A stretch of 64,000 bases of DNA from Ashinkailepas kermadecensis (lineage: Eukaryota; Arthropoda; Thecostraca; Neolepadidae). The notes beneath the pieces are model-generated. The model saw only the letters and a list, made by a program, of their open reading frames with translations, did not search any database and had not been told where the DNA came from. This document shows, piece after piece, positions 44,128 through 54,985 of this stretch. The stretch is from positions 1 to 64,000 of the forward strand of contig JAOTOM010002907.1 in the NCBI GenBank assembly GCA_034440615.1, written 5' to 3'. The position numbers were made by a program, and so were the translations under genes. Every line of letters begins with the position of its first letter. Position 1 is the first letter of the stretch.

Positions 44128-45351
44128 GTCTATTTTCCAATTGGGAAAGTCTTCACCGTCTTGTATGGTGAGCTACCCGCGATGTTGTAGACAGCTACAC
44201 TCGTCGGGTTTCTCGGCCTGAACGAGTGGTAGCTCCTTGTACATTTCATCGTTTTGGCAGCTGGCCAGAAGCGCTTAGTGGGAGTGGTGGCTGTTCTGGT
44301 TGATTTCTTTTCATGTAATGAAAGTGAACTCGGTTCCTGGGGGAAAGATGCACCAAATAATTATGAACGAGAATCGCAACTATGTTTCAGAATGAGAGAT
44401 AGCAGATGGTCTCAATAATTGTGATATTCCACATAGAATAAACTGCATTGCTAATCAACTTGTTTCCTCTTCTAAATTTCCTCTTTCGATAATGGAAAGA
44501 GGAAGGTACTTACAACAGTTGGCCCACCCTGGCATGGGCACTTATGGCAAGGATGCAACTTTCCAACCTTTGCAGGACCTGCTAACCACCGCGCGCCGAC
44601 GTTCTTATGTTTAGCATGTAATTATGGAGTTGACTGGGAATACTGGGGTGACAATTAATTTGTCCCCACCCAAACTTTCAGCTCTGGCTGGTGAGAACGT
44701 TTATCACAGTAACTTTGCAAGCAGATACACCAATTTTCAAAGACTTGTCCATTGTCGAATTGTCCATAACAGCCACTGTACGTGGAGGGCATGTATCGTG
44801 AAATAAATAAATAAGTAAATAAATAAGAACACCTGTAGTTGAGTTTGTCGAGCCTGCTTCAGGCACACACTGAGTAATGTCGCAGACCGCTTGACCTTAG
44901 TGCTGCCACGTGTTTCTGTGCACCAGGAAGCTTTTTCAAGTATACCCAAGTCTAAGGAAATGGACATTACTCGGCAATAATGGCATCATAATGACGTAAC
45001 CTGGAACGCCCAGGAGCCTAGTATGACTGTGTGATGTCATTATGACAGGGCTGGAGCTAACCGGAAGCTTGGTATCCTGTCACACACCGTACATACACTA
45101 GGTATTCATTTGAAAGGACTGATATGTTTCAGTTCGCCAGCGGTATTATTGGTATTATTGTAAAAAGAAGGAGATGGTTAGCCCTCCCCAGCCGATGTTG
45201 GGTTTCGGCAGGATCTTTATTCTCGGCTGCTCGCCTTGCTCTAGATTGCTGGGTTGCCAAGTCAGCCTACTTTGAGCTCCAGTCGTCCGACGCATGCCTC
45301 ACAGGCCATAGACCCTTTTGGTAGTCGCAGTTGGTGGATGTGTCGGCCACT
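44128..45351. other. Unassigned; retroposon-like A-rich tail at 44800
   Basis: 44801-44829 reads AAATAAATAAATAAGTAAATAAATAA, split by a G, which resembles the 3' tail of a short retroposon; its body upstream was not recognised. The rest shows nothing. Confidence 0.4.
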
Positions 45352-45432
45352 TGAGCTTATGATCATATGATGATATGATCATATGATGATATGATCATAT
45401 GATGATATGATCATATGATGATATGATCATCT
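45352..45432. repeat. 16-bp self-complementary tandem repeat
   Basis: The unit GATCATATGATGATAT is repeated about 4.5 times. Successive units can pair within a strand (ATGATCAT, ATCATATGAT). Confidence 0.95.
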
Positions 45433-45509
45433 CTCAAGTCTCCCGCCATGACGGCCAACCCTTGCAGGTTTCTCAGGGAGAGTCAGTGCTACATAGCTGA
45501 AGTTTCTCC

Positions 45510-46010
45510 GGACTGATGCCCAGCCGAAAAGTCGAAGGACAGAACTCGAAATGCTTATGAATGTCACATTTCTTGGCTTGACAACATAGCGTTAGGTTGC
45601 TTTAGTCATTGGCCTGACTCCAAGGGCGTTACCATCATCAATTTCTAGGTGGGTCCAACCCCGGGAGCTTAGGGACAATTCCCAAGCTAGAGGCGTGACA
45701 ACCTGGTCGTCTACGTGTAACCGGTCTTCTGGGCTTAGGGGCGCATCGACTACGGAGGTCAGTCAGCTAACCTGTCTTCCAACAACTAGCAAACCCTGAG
45801 AACACTCGTGATTGCCATGACGCGTCTTGCATGCCTACAAAAGGCACTACAAGCGCGCACAAACCCAAATCCAGGTGGAGTCAGGACCCCAGGGACCCCA
45901 GGGACTCCGGCGGTGGCGACGCTCATGCGTGCATCCCAATGCGAGAAGGTGCTTAATTTTCAGTTCGCAGTGACCAACACGAAGTATGCAGCATTCGACT
46001 TTTCGCACAA
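45510..46010. repeat. Second copy of the unnamed dispersed repeat
   Basis: Blocks are shared in order with 22387-22560 and with 8426-8490 and 9160-9205 (see those entries). This places the three loci in one family or in a set of overlapping families. Confidence 0.55.
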
Positions 46011-47019
46011 TCAGTCCTTTTTGGCGCCAGGTGAATCAAAAAGAGCATTCCTTTCAATTATAAAAAAAACAAATCCCTTTACCACGTAAGAGCGTAGAAA
46101 ATGTATAGTTGTGTGTCAGGGTTGTAGCTAGGGACCGCAGAGTCGGGTATTGCTTGTTTGTTCGCGCTGTCAGCCGATGGCGCATGTTTAGAAAACTAAT
46201 CGTCGGATTGGTGCTTATGACACCTGAAGCGACCATTCGCGACACTTCGCGGTATAGGCTACTGCTCTCTGGGACTTCTATACGCTGTGGGGGTGGATTG
46301 AGGAAGTCGAAATAGGTCAGTTCATGAATATCGCATTTTTGATCAAAGTAGCATCATGTCATATATACGCAGTGCAATTTCCTCTTGACGTCTGGCATCT
46401 TGTGAAATTAGCAAAAGGGGCAGATGTGGATGAACGATGAAAACAAAAGGGGACGTGGTATGGATTTCGTCTCCGACAGAAGTCTGAGAAAGGCATCTTC
46501 AGAGCTCCAGGTGTTGATGCAAACATGTCTGTAAATATAAAATGATTTTGAGACGAAGACGGAGAACTTATCGAAGTTAAATATGTCCAGGTTTTTCGAG
46601 GCTTGAAAAAAATTGCATATGGCCCCGTGCGTGCAGCCTGTAACAGGCCAAACGTACCTCACCCGCATGCCAATAGCAACTGGTGGTAAACCCTCAATGT
46701 CACCGAAAAACACATGCTGCCTGCATTCTCGGTATTGAAAAGCGCCTACAACGGCACTTGCACACATCTCTCCATCGTCAAGACAATGATGCCCCAATGT
46801 TCTCGGAAACCACCACTTACCTAAACTATACACCAGAACTTCAGCTAATGGAGTGTTTCCCGTACAAATATGACTGGTCGGGTGCATATAGGCGCCAGCG
46901 ATGACAGCAGCGGCGCATGTGCCCAGAGTGCGCCTTCTGCATTTGTCCTGAAACTAACTGTTATGCAAGTGGCTAGAAAATATTAGTGGAGTTGAAGTGT
47001 TCCCGGATTCCAGTTGTAG
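46011..47019. other. No gene assigned; one 159-codon minus-strand frame
   Basis: The frame at 46408-46887 (minus) is open and not repetitive, but has no recognisable domain, no splice sites and ordinary AT content. It is judged probably chance. Confidence 0.35.
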
Positions 47020-47150
47020 TCATGAGTATCGATTTCTCTATTGTTGAGGGAACCCGAGCCCCCAGTGTTGGCTTAGCCCCAAATAATTTCAACTTTTAAC
47101 ACGGAACCAAATTGAGGAGGGGGCTCAAATCGGTTTGGATTCGCCCATCA
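47020..47150. repeat. Fragment of the unnamed dispersed repeat
   Basis: Related to 23460-23600 through GTCATGAGT, GTTGGCTTAGCCCC and AATTTCAACTTTTAA-type words. Confidence 0.5.
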
Positions 47151-47699
47151 CTCCCATGCGTTGGATCCCACCAATAATTCGCATAAATAAACACCCTTGC
47201 TTACAGTGGAGCGCATATGTATTTCGATATATGGGACTGTCAAACCATCCACAGATATTGAGTCCTTAGCCACGCCACACATCTGCTGAAGCATAGCATA
47301 ACCAATGGCAAAGTACCCAAGAACGAAATCAACTGCAATCTGTCGTATATAGCCTTCTCGTATCACATGATACCGAATATATCAATGCGCGACATGACAG
47401 ACAGGAGCGATAACAATAGCAGACCATTCCTCCCCAGAGTCTTTCCTGGAGCCGGCCATGGCAAGACTGAGACGTATTTCTACTCTTAGAGCGCATGAAA
47501 ATATAGGAAAGCTTGTCAAGTTCCAAAGCCTGCAGAAATGGCACGCGAACAACATCCATCGGGCGGAAGTGCGCCGACAAACGTGCTTCATCGCGCCGAA
47601 GTAGTACTAACCTTATCTGCGGAGTACTTCGGGCGCCCTTGTCAAAACTAACAGGGATGAGCGAAAAGTCACCACCTCAGGGAGCGAAGTCGGTCTGGC
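47151..47699. other. No feature recognised
   Basis: Unique-looking flank of the 9-bp array. Confidence 0.4.
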
Positions 47700-49612
47700 G
47701 GTCGTGTGTCGTGTGTCGTCTGTCGTGTCTGTCGTGTGTGTCGTGTGTGTCGTGTGTGTCGTGTGTGTCGTGTGTGTCGTGTGTGCCGTGTGTGTCTTGT
47801 GTGTGTCGTGTGTCGTCTGTCGTGTCTGTCGTGTCGTGTCGTGTGTGTCGTGTGTGTCGTGTGTGTCGTGTGTGTCGTGTGTGCCGTGTGTCGTGTGTCG
47901 TGTGTGTCGTGTGTGTCGTGTGTCGTGTGTGTCGTGTGTGTCGTGTGTGTCGTGTGTGTCGTGTGTGTGTGTCGTGTGTGTCGTGTGTGTCGTGTGTCGT
48001 GTGTGTCGTGTGTGTGTCGTGTGTGTCGTGTGTGTCGTGTGTCGTGTGGGTCGTGTGTGTCGTGTGTGTCGTGTGTGTCGTGTGTGTCGTGTGTCGTGTG
48101 GGTCGTGTGTCGTGTGTGTCGTGTGTCGTGTGTGTGTGTCGTGTGTGTCGTGTTGTCGTGTCTGTCGTGTGTGTCGTGTGTGTCGTGTCGTGTGTCGTGT
48201 GTCGTGTGTCGTGTGTGTCGTGTGTGTCGTGTGTGTCGTGTGTGTGTCGTGTGTCGTGTGTGTCGTGTGTGTCGTGTGTGTCGTGTGTGTGTGTGTCGTG
48301 TGTGTCGTGTGTGTCGTGTGTGTCGTGTGTGTCGTGTGTGTCGTGTGGGTCGTGTGTGTCGTGTGTGTCGTGTGTGTCGTGTGTGTCGTGTGTGTCGTGT
48401 GTGCCGTGTGTGTCGTGTGTGTCGTGTGTCGTCTGTCGTGTCTGTCGTGTCTGTCGTGTGTCGTCTGTCGTGTGGGTCGTGTGTGTCGTGTGTGTCGTGT
48501 GTGTCGTGTGTGTCGTGTGTGTCGTGTGTGTCGTGTGTGTCGTGTGTGTCGTGTGTGTCGTGTGTGTCGTGTGTGTCGTGTGTGTCGTGTGTGTCGTGTG
48601 TGTCGTGTGTGTCGTGTGTGTGTCGTGTGTGTCGTGTGTGTCGTGTGTGTCGTCGTGTGTGTCGTGTGTGTGTCGTGTGTGTCGTGTGTCGTGTGTGTCG
48701 TGTGTGTCGTGTGTGTCGTGTGTGTCGTGTGTGTCGTGTGTGTCGTGTGTGTGTGTCGTGTCGTGTGTCGTGTGTCGTGTGTGTCGTGTGTGTCGGTGTG
48801 TCGTGTGTGTCATTATTGTGTGTCGTGTGTGTCGTGTGTGTCGTGTGTGTCGTGTGTCGTGTGTCGTGTGTGTCGTGTGTGTCGTGTGTGTCGTGTGTCC
48901 GTGTGTGTCGTGTGTGTCGTGTGTGTCGTGTGTGTCGTGTGTGTGTCGTGTGTGTCGTGTGTGTCGTGTGTCGTCGTGTGTGTCGTGTGTGTCGTGTGTG
49001 TCGTGTGTCGTGTGTGTCGTGTGTGTCGTGTGTGTGTCGTGTGTGTCGTGTGTGTCGTGTGTGTCGTGTGTGTCGTGTGTGTCGTGTGTGTCGTGTGTGT
49101 CGTGTGTGTCGTGTGTGTCGTGTGTGTCGTGTGTGTCGTGTGTGTCGTGTGTGTCGTGTGTGTCGTGTGTGTCGTGTGTGTCGTGTGTGCCGTGTGTGCC
49201 GTGTGTGCCGTGTGTGTCGTGTGTGTCGTGTGTGTCGTGTGTGTCGTGTGTGTCGTGTGTGTCGTGTGTGTCGTGTGTGTCGTGTGTGTCGTGTGTGTCG
49301 TGTGTCGTGTGTGTCGTGTGTGTCGTGTGTGTCGTGTGTGTCGTGTGTCGTGTGTGTCGTGTGTGTCGTGTGTGTCGTGTGTGTCGTGTGTGTCTGTGTG
49401 TGTCGTTGTGTGTCGTGTGTGTCGTGTGTGTCGTGTGTGTCGTGTGTGTCGTGTGTGTCGTGTGTCGTGTGTCGTGTGTGTCGTGTGTGTCATGTGTGTG
49501 TGTGTCGTGTGTGTCGTGTGTGTCGTGTGTGCCTGTGTGTCGTGTGTGTCGTGTGTGTGTGTGTCTGTGCCGTGTGTGTCGTGTGTGTCGTGTGTCGTGT
49601 GTCGTGTGTCGT
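47700..49612. repeat. 9-bp GT-rich array (TCGTGTGTG), ~1.9 kb
   Basis: About 200 units of 9 bp, with interspersed 7- and 11-bp variants (TCGTGTG, TCGTGTGTGTG). The plus strand is almost free of A. Since no frame on either strand contains a stop, open frames of over 700 codons cross it; none is a gene. Confidence 0.98.
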
Positions 49613-50989
49613 GCTGCAGTTCGGTGGAGCAGCCCGTAGCTGGGTAGCCCGCTCCGAGTTTGATCAGAAGGCGCACAGCATTCACCGTTCCAGATGTGTG
49701 AGGGTGTTTTTGTTGGGGAACTCCGAGCAGGCTCGGCGTGCTTTGTTCGTGGGCATTTGCACAATGGGGAATGCACAATGGGGAATGCATAATGCGCGCG
49801 CATTTGCTGACGATATTGAAAGCATTCAAACATTTCTCTCATACTTGATTTCAATTAAAATTATTGGTTGAGGCTAAAGCTACTCAGAAACGAAGGTGGA
49901 ACATACAAAATATAACGTGGAAGATACGACAGATACTGACAATGCAGAAGATCAGTGTCCCAAAGTTTCCCTCATAATGTGAAAAGTGACGCAGAGCAAG
50001 AATTGATGTTTCGCTGTCGCCCCCGAATTTCATCTGTAATTTTCCACTCATTATCCACTCCAGTTTCACTTTCAGTTTAAGTTCGGGATGCCAATGTGCT
50101 GCAACTGAATAAGCCCAGCGCCTCTAGTTTTCAAGTATTTGGAACTAGAAATTGGCATGCAACGCAAGGCAACGCACGCCGGGTATTTTTTAAGTCCTCA
50201 CAGCAACCAGAAATTGAAAACTTTCATACCATTCATTGCAATTGATGGTGCTTCGAAGCCCGTACATAATTTCATCCTCCTGGCTCCACATAAATCATCC
50301 CTCGCCGTTGCCCTGTTATCCTCTCTGTGCAAGCACATCCATACCTCGGTGCGGACATAGGTGTGTTTGACATCCTCGCCGTTTGGACATTATCGCGCCG
50401 AAAAATTTGGCCATCAGCAGGACGACCAAATACAATATTAGCCCGATCACGTTCTTTGAGTTTATCGCATATTTCGCTCCCAATTTCAAGGGAGTGGAAG
50501 ATTCGGATTTGCAAAACCTATCTTCCAAAACTACTTCCTCTTCCTGGCGCTCCACGCGCGGAGTGCGCGCGTTGCGTGGAACCACTGGGCGAGGACTGTC
50601 CAACGTGTTTGTTTTCCCATAACTCAGGTAGCGGAGCCAACGGCAAACTATCAGCAGCGTTATCAGCATAGGCTTTGGCCAGGAACCTACTCACATGAAG
50701 AGGTGTATTTCGCATTTGTACCTATCAGATACAGCGCATGCCTAATATTTATATTATATATTTGTACCTATCGGGTACAGCGGTTCGCTATTTCAGCGAA
50801 TGCGCTGAAATGAACTTTCGACGCATTTTTATTGTCAGACTTACGTCACTCCTCTCAGGGGCCAATCAGAGAGCAGGCAAGGATGGTCGTCCTAATCCAT
50901 ACTGAGGGCATCCAGTGGTGGCCCATTGATTCAAAATTGTATGGGCTTTCAATTAACCCGACCGGTTTCAGAGATATTTTTGCGCCTCA
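49613..50989. other. Unassigned, with small local repeats
   Basis: 49763-49790 has two CACAATGGGGAATG units. 50710-50780 has two ATTTGTACCTATC..GTACAGCG-like units. A hairpin ATTTCAGCG/CGCTGAAAT lies near 50790. No gene recognised. Confidence 0.45.
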
Positions 50990-51115
50990 CCCTAAGGTTT
51001 TTCCGTGATAGCACGACGATTCGGCAGACGATTACAAAGCACTCTTACAACGCCATATTCGCCAACATCACCGGAACACATGGCACAACACAACTCAACA
51101 CAACGCAAATCAAAG
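50990..51115 (+). pseudogene. Fragment of an I-type LINE (post-RNase H region)
   Basis: The segment with GATTACAAAGCACTC, AACGCCATA and AACATCACCGGAACACATGG is a close relative of 13155-13230 in the LINE relic at 12.4-13.9 kb. It is too short to type further. Confidence 0.6.
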
Positions 51116-51883
51116 TTCACGGAAACAAATTCATGGAAAACTGGAAAAATGAAAGTAATATTTATGAACTTAATGCTTTTTTCAAGATGGCACAAGAAAG
51201 TGGCCGAAATCCAGAGACAAATTGGTATTTGGGTGTACCCTAGGTTGATCGACCCAGGGTTCAGTCCCCCAACTGATCTTGCGATCCTACACCCCTGTGC
51301 TAAAAGTATGTTATGAATTGATCATTGTAACACTACTTCCACCTTCCACTCTTGCACCTTGTTTTCAAGGACAATGTTCCACATCGACACCAGGGCATAA
51401 AATGAGCATTGAACACTGCAGAAGATGTTTAGGTGTTCCGACTAATTGCGTACATCGTTCACTTCAGAATGTCCAAAACAGCGACACAGAATAGAATACG
51501 TCCACATAGTCCAAGCTCTTCGGATGGAGCTTCCTATCTCCTTGAAGGGGCGATCCCCTCCCCTGTGCTCAGACGATCCCCTGGGTCATCATCTTCGGCA
51601 TTCCTAGGATTTCCAGTGGTTTATTTGAAGCACCCTGAACTGAAGCACCAATTTCACCCAGATGGCTGATGTGATTTCCTGGCCGCAGATCAACCAGAAC
51701 GGTTTAACGTCGGTCCGTGGCGCCAGGCGGCCGTATTGGCGGGCGTGGCTTGCATCAACCGTCAAAGTCCCCTGCTTAATGACGAACCGCAGTGCTGCCC
51801 AACTGGTGAATGGTGGTGGACGTGTGGCCGGGTCCGTGGCGCGGCAGCAACTGAGGTCGGCGTGGCTGGTGACATGACGACTG
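51116..51883. other. No feature recognised
   Basis: Mixed composition, no domain or repeat identified. Confidence 0.4.
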
Positions 51884-52131
51884 GCGTCAGCACTGAGTCG
51901 GGCCGGTCACGCGCCTCCCCCCCCCCCCTCCCGCCCGCGAGCCACGTCCAGTGGCGTTAGTATTCAGTCTGGCCGGTCACGCACCCCCAGCCCGCGAGCC
52001 ACGCCCACTGACGTCAGCATTGAGTGTGGCCGGTCAAGCGCCTCCCCCCGCGAGCCACGCCCACTGGCGTCAGCATTGAGTGTGGCCGGTCACGCACCCC
52101 CAGTCCGCGAGCCACGCCCACTGACGTCAGT
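51884..52131. repeat. ~58-bp repeat with CRE-like palindrome, four copies
   Basis: Copies contain GGCCGGTCACGC, a C-run of variable length (up to 13 C at 51919), CGCGAGCCACGCCCAC and TGACGTCAG or TGGCGTCAG. Confidence 0.9.
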
Positions 52132-52134
52132 TGT

Positions 52135-52137
<3 letters not shown>

Positions 52138-52190
<53 letters not shown>
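52138..52190. repeat. (AT)n microsatellite
   Basis: About 26 perfect AT dinucleotides. Confidence 0.97.
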
Positions 52191-52192
<2 letters not shown>

Positions 52193-52563
52193 ATGATTCG
52201 CCTCACACATAGCTGCTACTACAGGTCGTGCCATTGCACTTGGGGTGACCCGGTTGATATTGTTACAATATGATGATGTACATAATCATGTACAATATGA
52301 TGATGTACAATATTATCTGATTTCGCCGTTCATTTGGTACTGTGCTTGTTGCTGATTGCAACATAAAGAAAGGAAGAAATGAATGGCATGCATGTAGATA
52401 TCCATCATTAGACTGAGAGAAACCGGAGAGCGACGAAATATATGACTGAGATTCCTCTGCAGCCGACCATGTTAACATTAAGAGTGACGATATGTTACGT
52501 CATTCATTATCGATACCACTGCTGAGTGCAGCTCAGTCTTGTGTAGATGAAGTCATTCATCAG
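52191..52563. other. No gene recognised
   Basis: It contains short repeated words AATATGATGATGTAC and ATAATCATGTAC at 52267-52310. Confidence 0.4.
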
Positions 52564-52565
52564 TA

Positions 52566-53333
52566 GTCGGTTTTACAGCGGAAATTTGCTGCGAGGTCAC
52601 GTGGTCTCAGGAACAAGATAGAGGGAGAAGACCCGGCATAGTGATCTGCATAAATTAAAAGCGACCACCAAATCTAATTCTCAAATCAGTTTGAATAACG
52701 AAATAGGGTTTAGTATTGACGCTGCTGAAATAAGTAGAATTAAACTTACGAATATCAGCAAATTGCAATACGCTTTCTAATTTACGTCGAGACTGCACTC
52801 AGCTCTACGGTATCTGGCAGCCGACGGATGACTGCCAGATGACAAATTGGCGCTGTGGTTAAATTAGCGAGGGATGCGGTTATAAGCCAACTTCCTGAGC
52901 AACAGTAGAGAAAATGATAACAAAAGTACACTTAATCGATGTCAACCAAGTTTATAGATCCATACCTGATACTGCAGTCATGCTCACGCCGCAGAACTGA
53001 TAAATATTCACAACACACCCCACGAGTAGGACGCTCGTGCACCGACTGATTTGTTGCCTGCCGCGTACTGGGATATAGGTTTTGGAATATAAAATGGTTT
53101 AAGGAAAATTATACTAAACCAATCAATCTAAAATCGTTTTATTCTCGCCACCAAGAAACAAGTTTTGTCAATGAAAAAGCTGAGAAAATTGAGTGAAATC
53201 AATTCTTGTTAATAATAAATGTTCTTCGATGTACTTTTTAGTTCATGTCTGGAATGTTTAGTTGAAGCAAGGAATGACTTGGAAGGATGAAAAGCGACTA
53301 GACGGGAGAGCAAATTGCCGCTGTAAAACCGAC
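52566..53333. mobile_element. 768-bp MITE with 25-bp terminal inverted repeats and TA target duplication
   Basis: The left end GTCGGTTTTACAGCGG (then AAATTTGCT) is matched at the right end by its complement with one mismatch over 25 bp. TA flanks both ends (52564-52565 and 53334-53335), as in Tc1/mariner-type insertions. The interior has no transposase frame, so it is non-autonomous. Confidence 0.82.
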
Positions 53334-53335
53334 TA

Positions 53336-54429
53336 GTATCAGTAGATGGCGGTGAACTTCGGTAGATGCTTGTAGTTTTTGATAGATTGTGGTAACTGCT
53401 GATATTTTGGAGTCGAGTTCAGATTCTGTCATGCGTCAGGATTGTCGTTTGTTTACTCAATTCCTTGTCAGCTATTTGTTATGATTCAAAGGGATTACAA
53501 AGTGGTGTAGTGGTATGTATTAGCATACAAGCTTTCCAGATTATTTTGCTAAATTATGCAAACAAGCTACATTTCCACCTGTATATATCCGTAGTTATGA
53601 GTTATGCAAACACGTTTGTGTCCCAGATCTGGATATCTTTAGCAAGCAGCACAAATAAATGGTACCATTTCACACATTCAGGTTCAGAAAGTGTTGTGAA
53701 TGACTTCTTGCAGTGTTAAAATAATGCGTTTTTTTGTTAGGAGCGAGATGTTGAAGAGAGTAGAGTGGATGTCAAAATTAGCCATGAATATGGTGTTTTT
53801 TTTCATACGTTTTATGTCCTTGAAGCTCAATTTTGAGCCCGTAATGCACTTACAAGTGAACTTATATAACCTACCGGATTTATAGATTCCTAAGCTAATA
53901 ATAACAATACAAATATTTATGCTGCAAACTAGTAATGTAAAACTAGCAATATAAAACAGGTAAGTAACTTATTTACCTGGAATTGTGCTACGAGACGTCC
54001 GGGTAACTCAATCCGTAACGATGAGCACAAGCATGATACCTCTTATAGTGTCCGTTCACTTCCGATCACACCAACACGATCTCAATGCCACTCCTGCATT
54101 GGCATCTTCACTTAGTCTTCTATATCAACGTGAGGAAAACTCAGCTTAGTGCGACTCCGGGCAACGCTCGATTGTCACCGCTCGCCCGACACTCGGCGCG
54201 GCCGGCCCAGTCCAGTGCCGCACCCCTTTAGCTCAGCTGATTTGCAAATTACACGTCAGCTCTCGCGTTGCCGCCACCTACAGGTGACAGTACAATGCCT
54301 GGTGCCCAACTGTGCCAATAGGTGGCAGTGCACACGCACGGGGTTCGTAGCGCACGATACTACACTTCTTAACGAGATTCTGCTGGAAATGAGGGGTGAA
54401 AACTTCATAAACACATGTCAAGTACTATC
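53336..54429. other. No gene recognised
   Basis: AT-rich. Short open frames at 53465-53885 lack domains. 54366-54420 is related to the reverse complement of 31700-31760. Confidence 0.4.
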
Positions 54430-54558
54430 CAGTATCCAGGGTGGCCAAGTACTATCTGTGACTCAGCAGGAGAAGAACTTAGGTGTTATTTTGAACACAA
54501 AATTGGGAGCATCAGAACAGACAAAGAAAACCAGGAAGAAGGCACTAAGAATGCTTGG
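54430..54558 (+). pseudogene. Left half of a CR1-like LINE split by a later insertion
   Basis: The frame reads QEKNLGVILNTKL and then KKTRKKALRMLG. This is the region after the RT palm in CR1-type elements, where DLGV(I/L) is followed by a Lys/Arg-rich ANRMLG-like segment. The next expected residues (INRNVSYKSEE) are not here but at 60443 onward, after the inserted element. Confidence 0.75.
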
Positions 54559-54985
54559 GCCTCAGTTGCCGGTTGACTCTCGCGCCATTAAGTCGTTGCT
54601 CTGGGACGTGGACCAGCTATCGTGCTACGTGGATCGTGCTACCAGCTATCGTGGACGTATCTCGCAAGACCAGCCTGCCATCAACTCAACATCTTCACTT
54701 CCGACTTCTTGCTACTCTTCACCACCAACTTCTAGACCACTCTACACCTTCACCTCGTCTATAAGTTGGTCCAGAGCCCGCTGATCACTCCGCTACTTTC
54801 TTACTGCTTGTTATTGCAGTTTTTCTATTTTTCATTTTCGTGGGGCGACACCCGTCGCTCTTTTCTCATTTATTTTCTAGTGGGGTGACACCCGTCACCC
54901 CACCCGTTTTCGTCGTCATCGTATTTTCGCTCCTTTTGTTCTGCGTGTTTATTTAGATTTCGTTTGGTAGGGTTTTTTCCCCGTG
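54559..54985 (+). promoter_or_regulatory. 5' UTR / internal promoter region of the I-type LINE
   Basis: It contains two similar blocks, GGGGCGACACCCGTCGCTC (about 54842) and GGGGTGACACCCGTCACCC (about 54882), separated by T-rich text. LINE 5' ends usually carry the internal promoter. No defined element could be read beyond these repeats. Confidence 0.4.

Noticed and set aside
46408..46887. 159-codon minus-strand frame
   Set aside because: No domain, no splice borders and no codon bias are visible. It is probably a chance frame, kept only as a note.
47513..49871. Open frames of 647-725 codons on both strands
   Set aside because: They lie across the 9-bp TCGTGTGTG array, which has no stop codon in any frame. 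The predicted products are pure Cys-Val-Ser/Arg or Thr-His-Asp repeats that continue in every frame.
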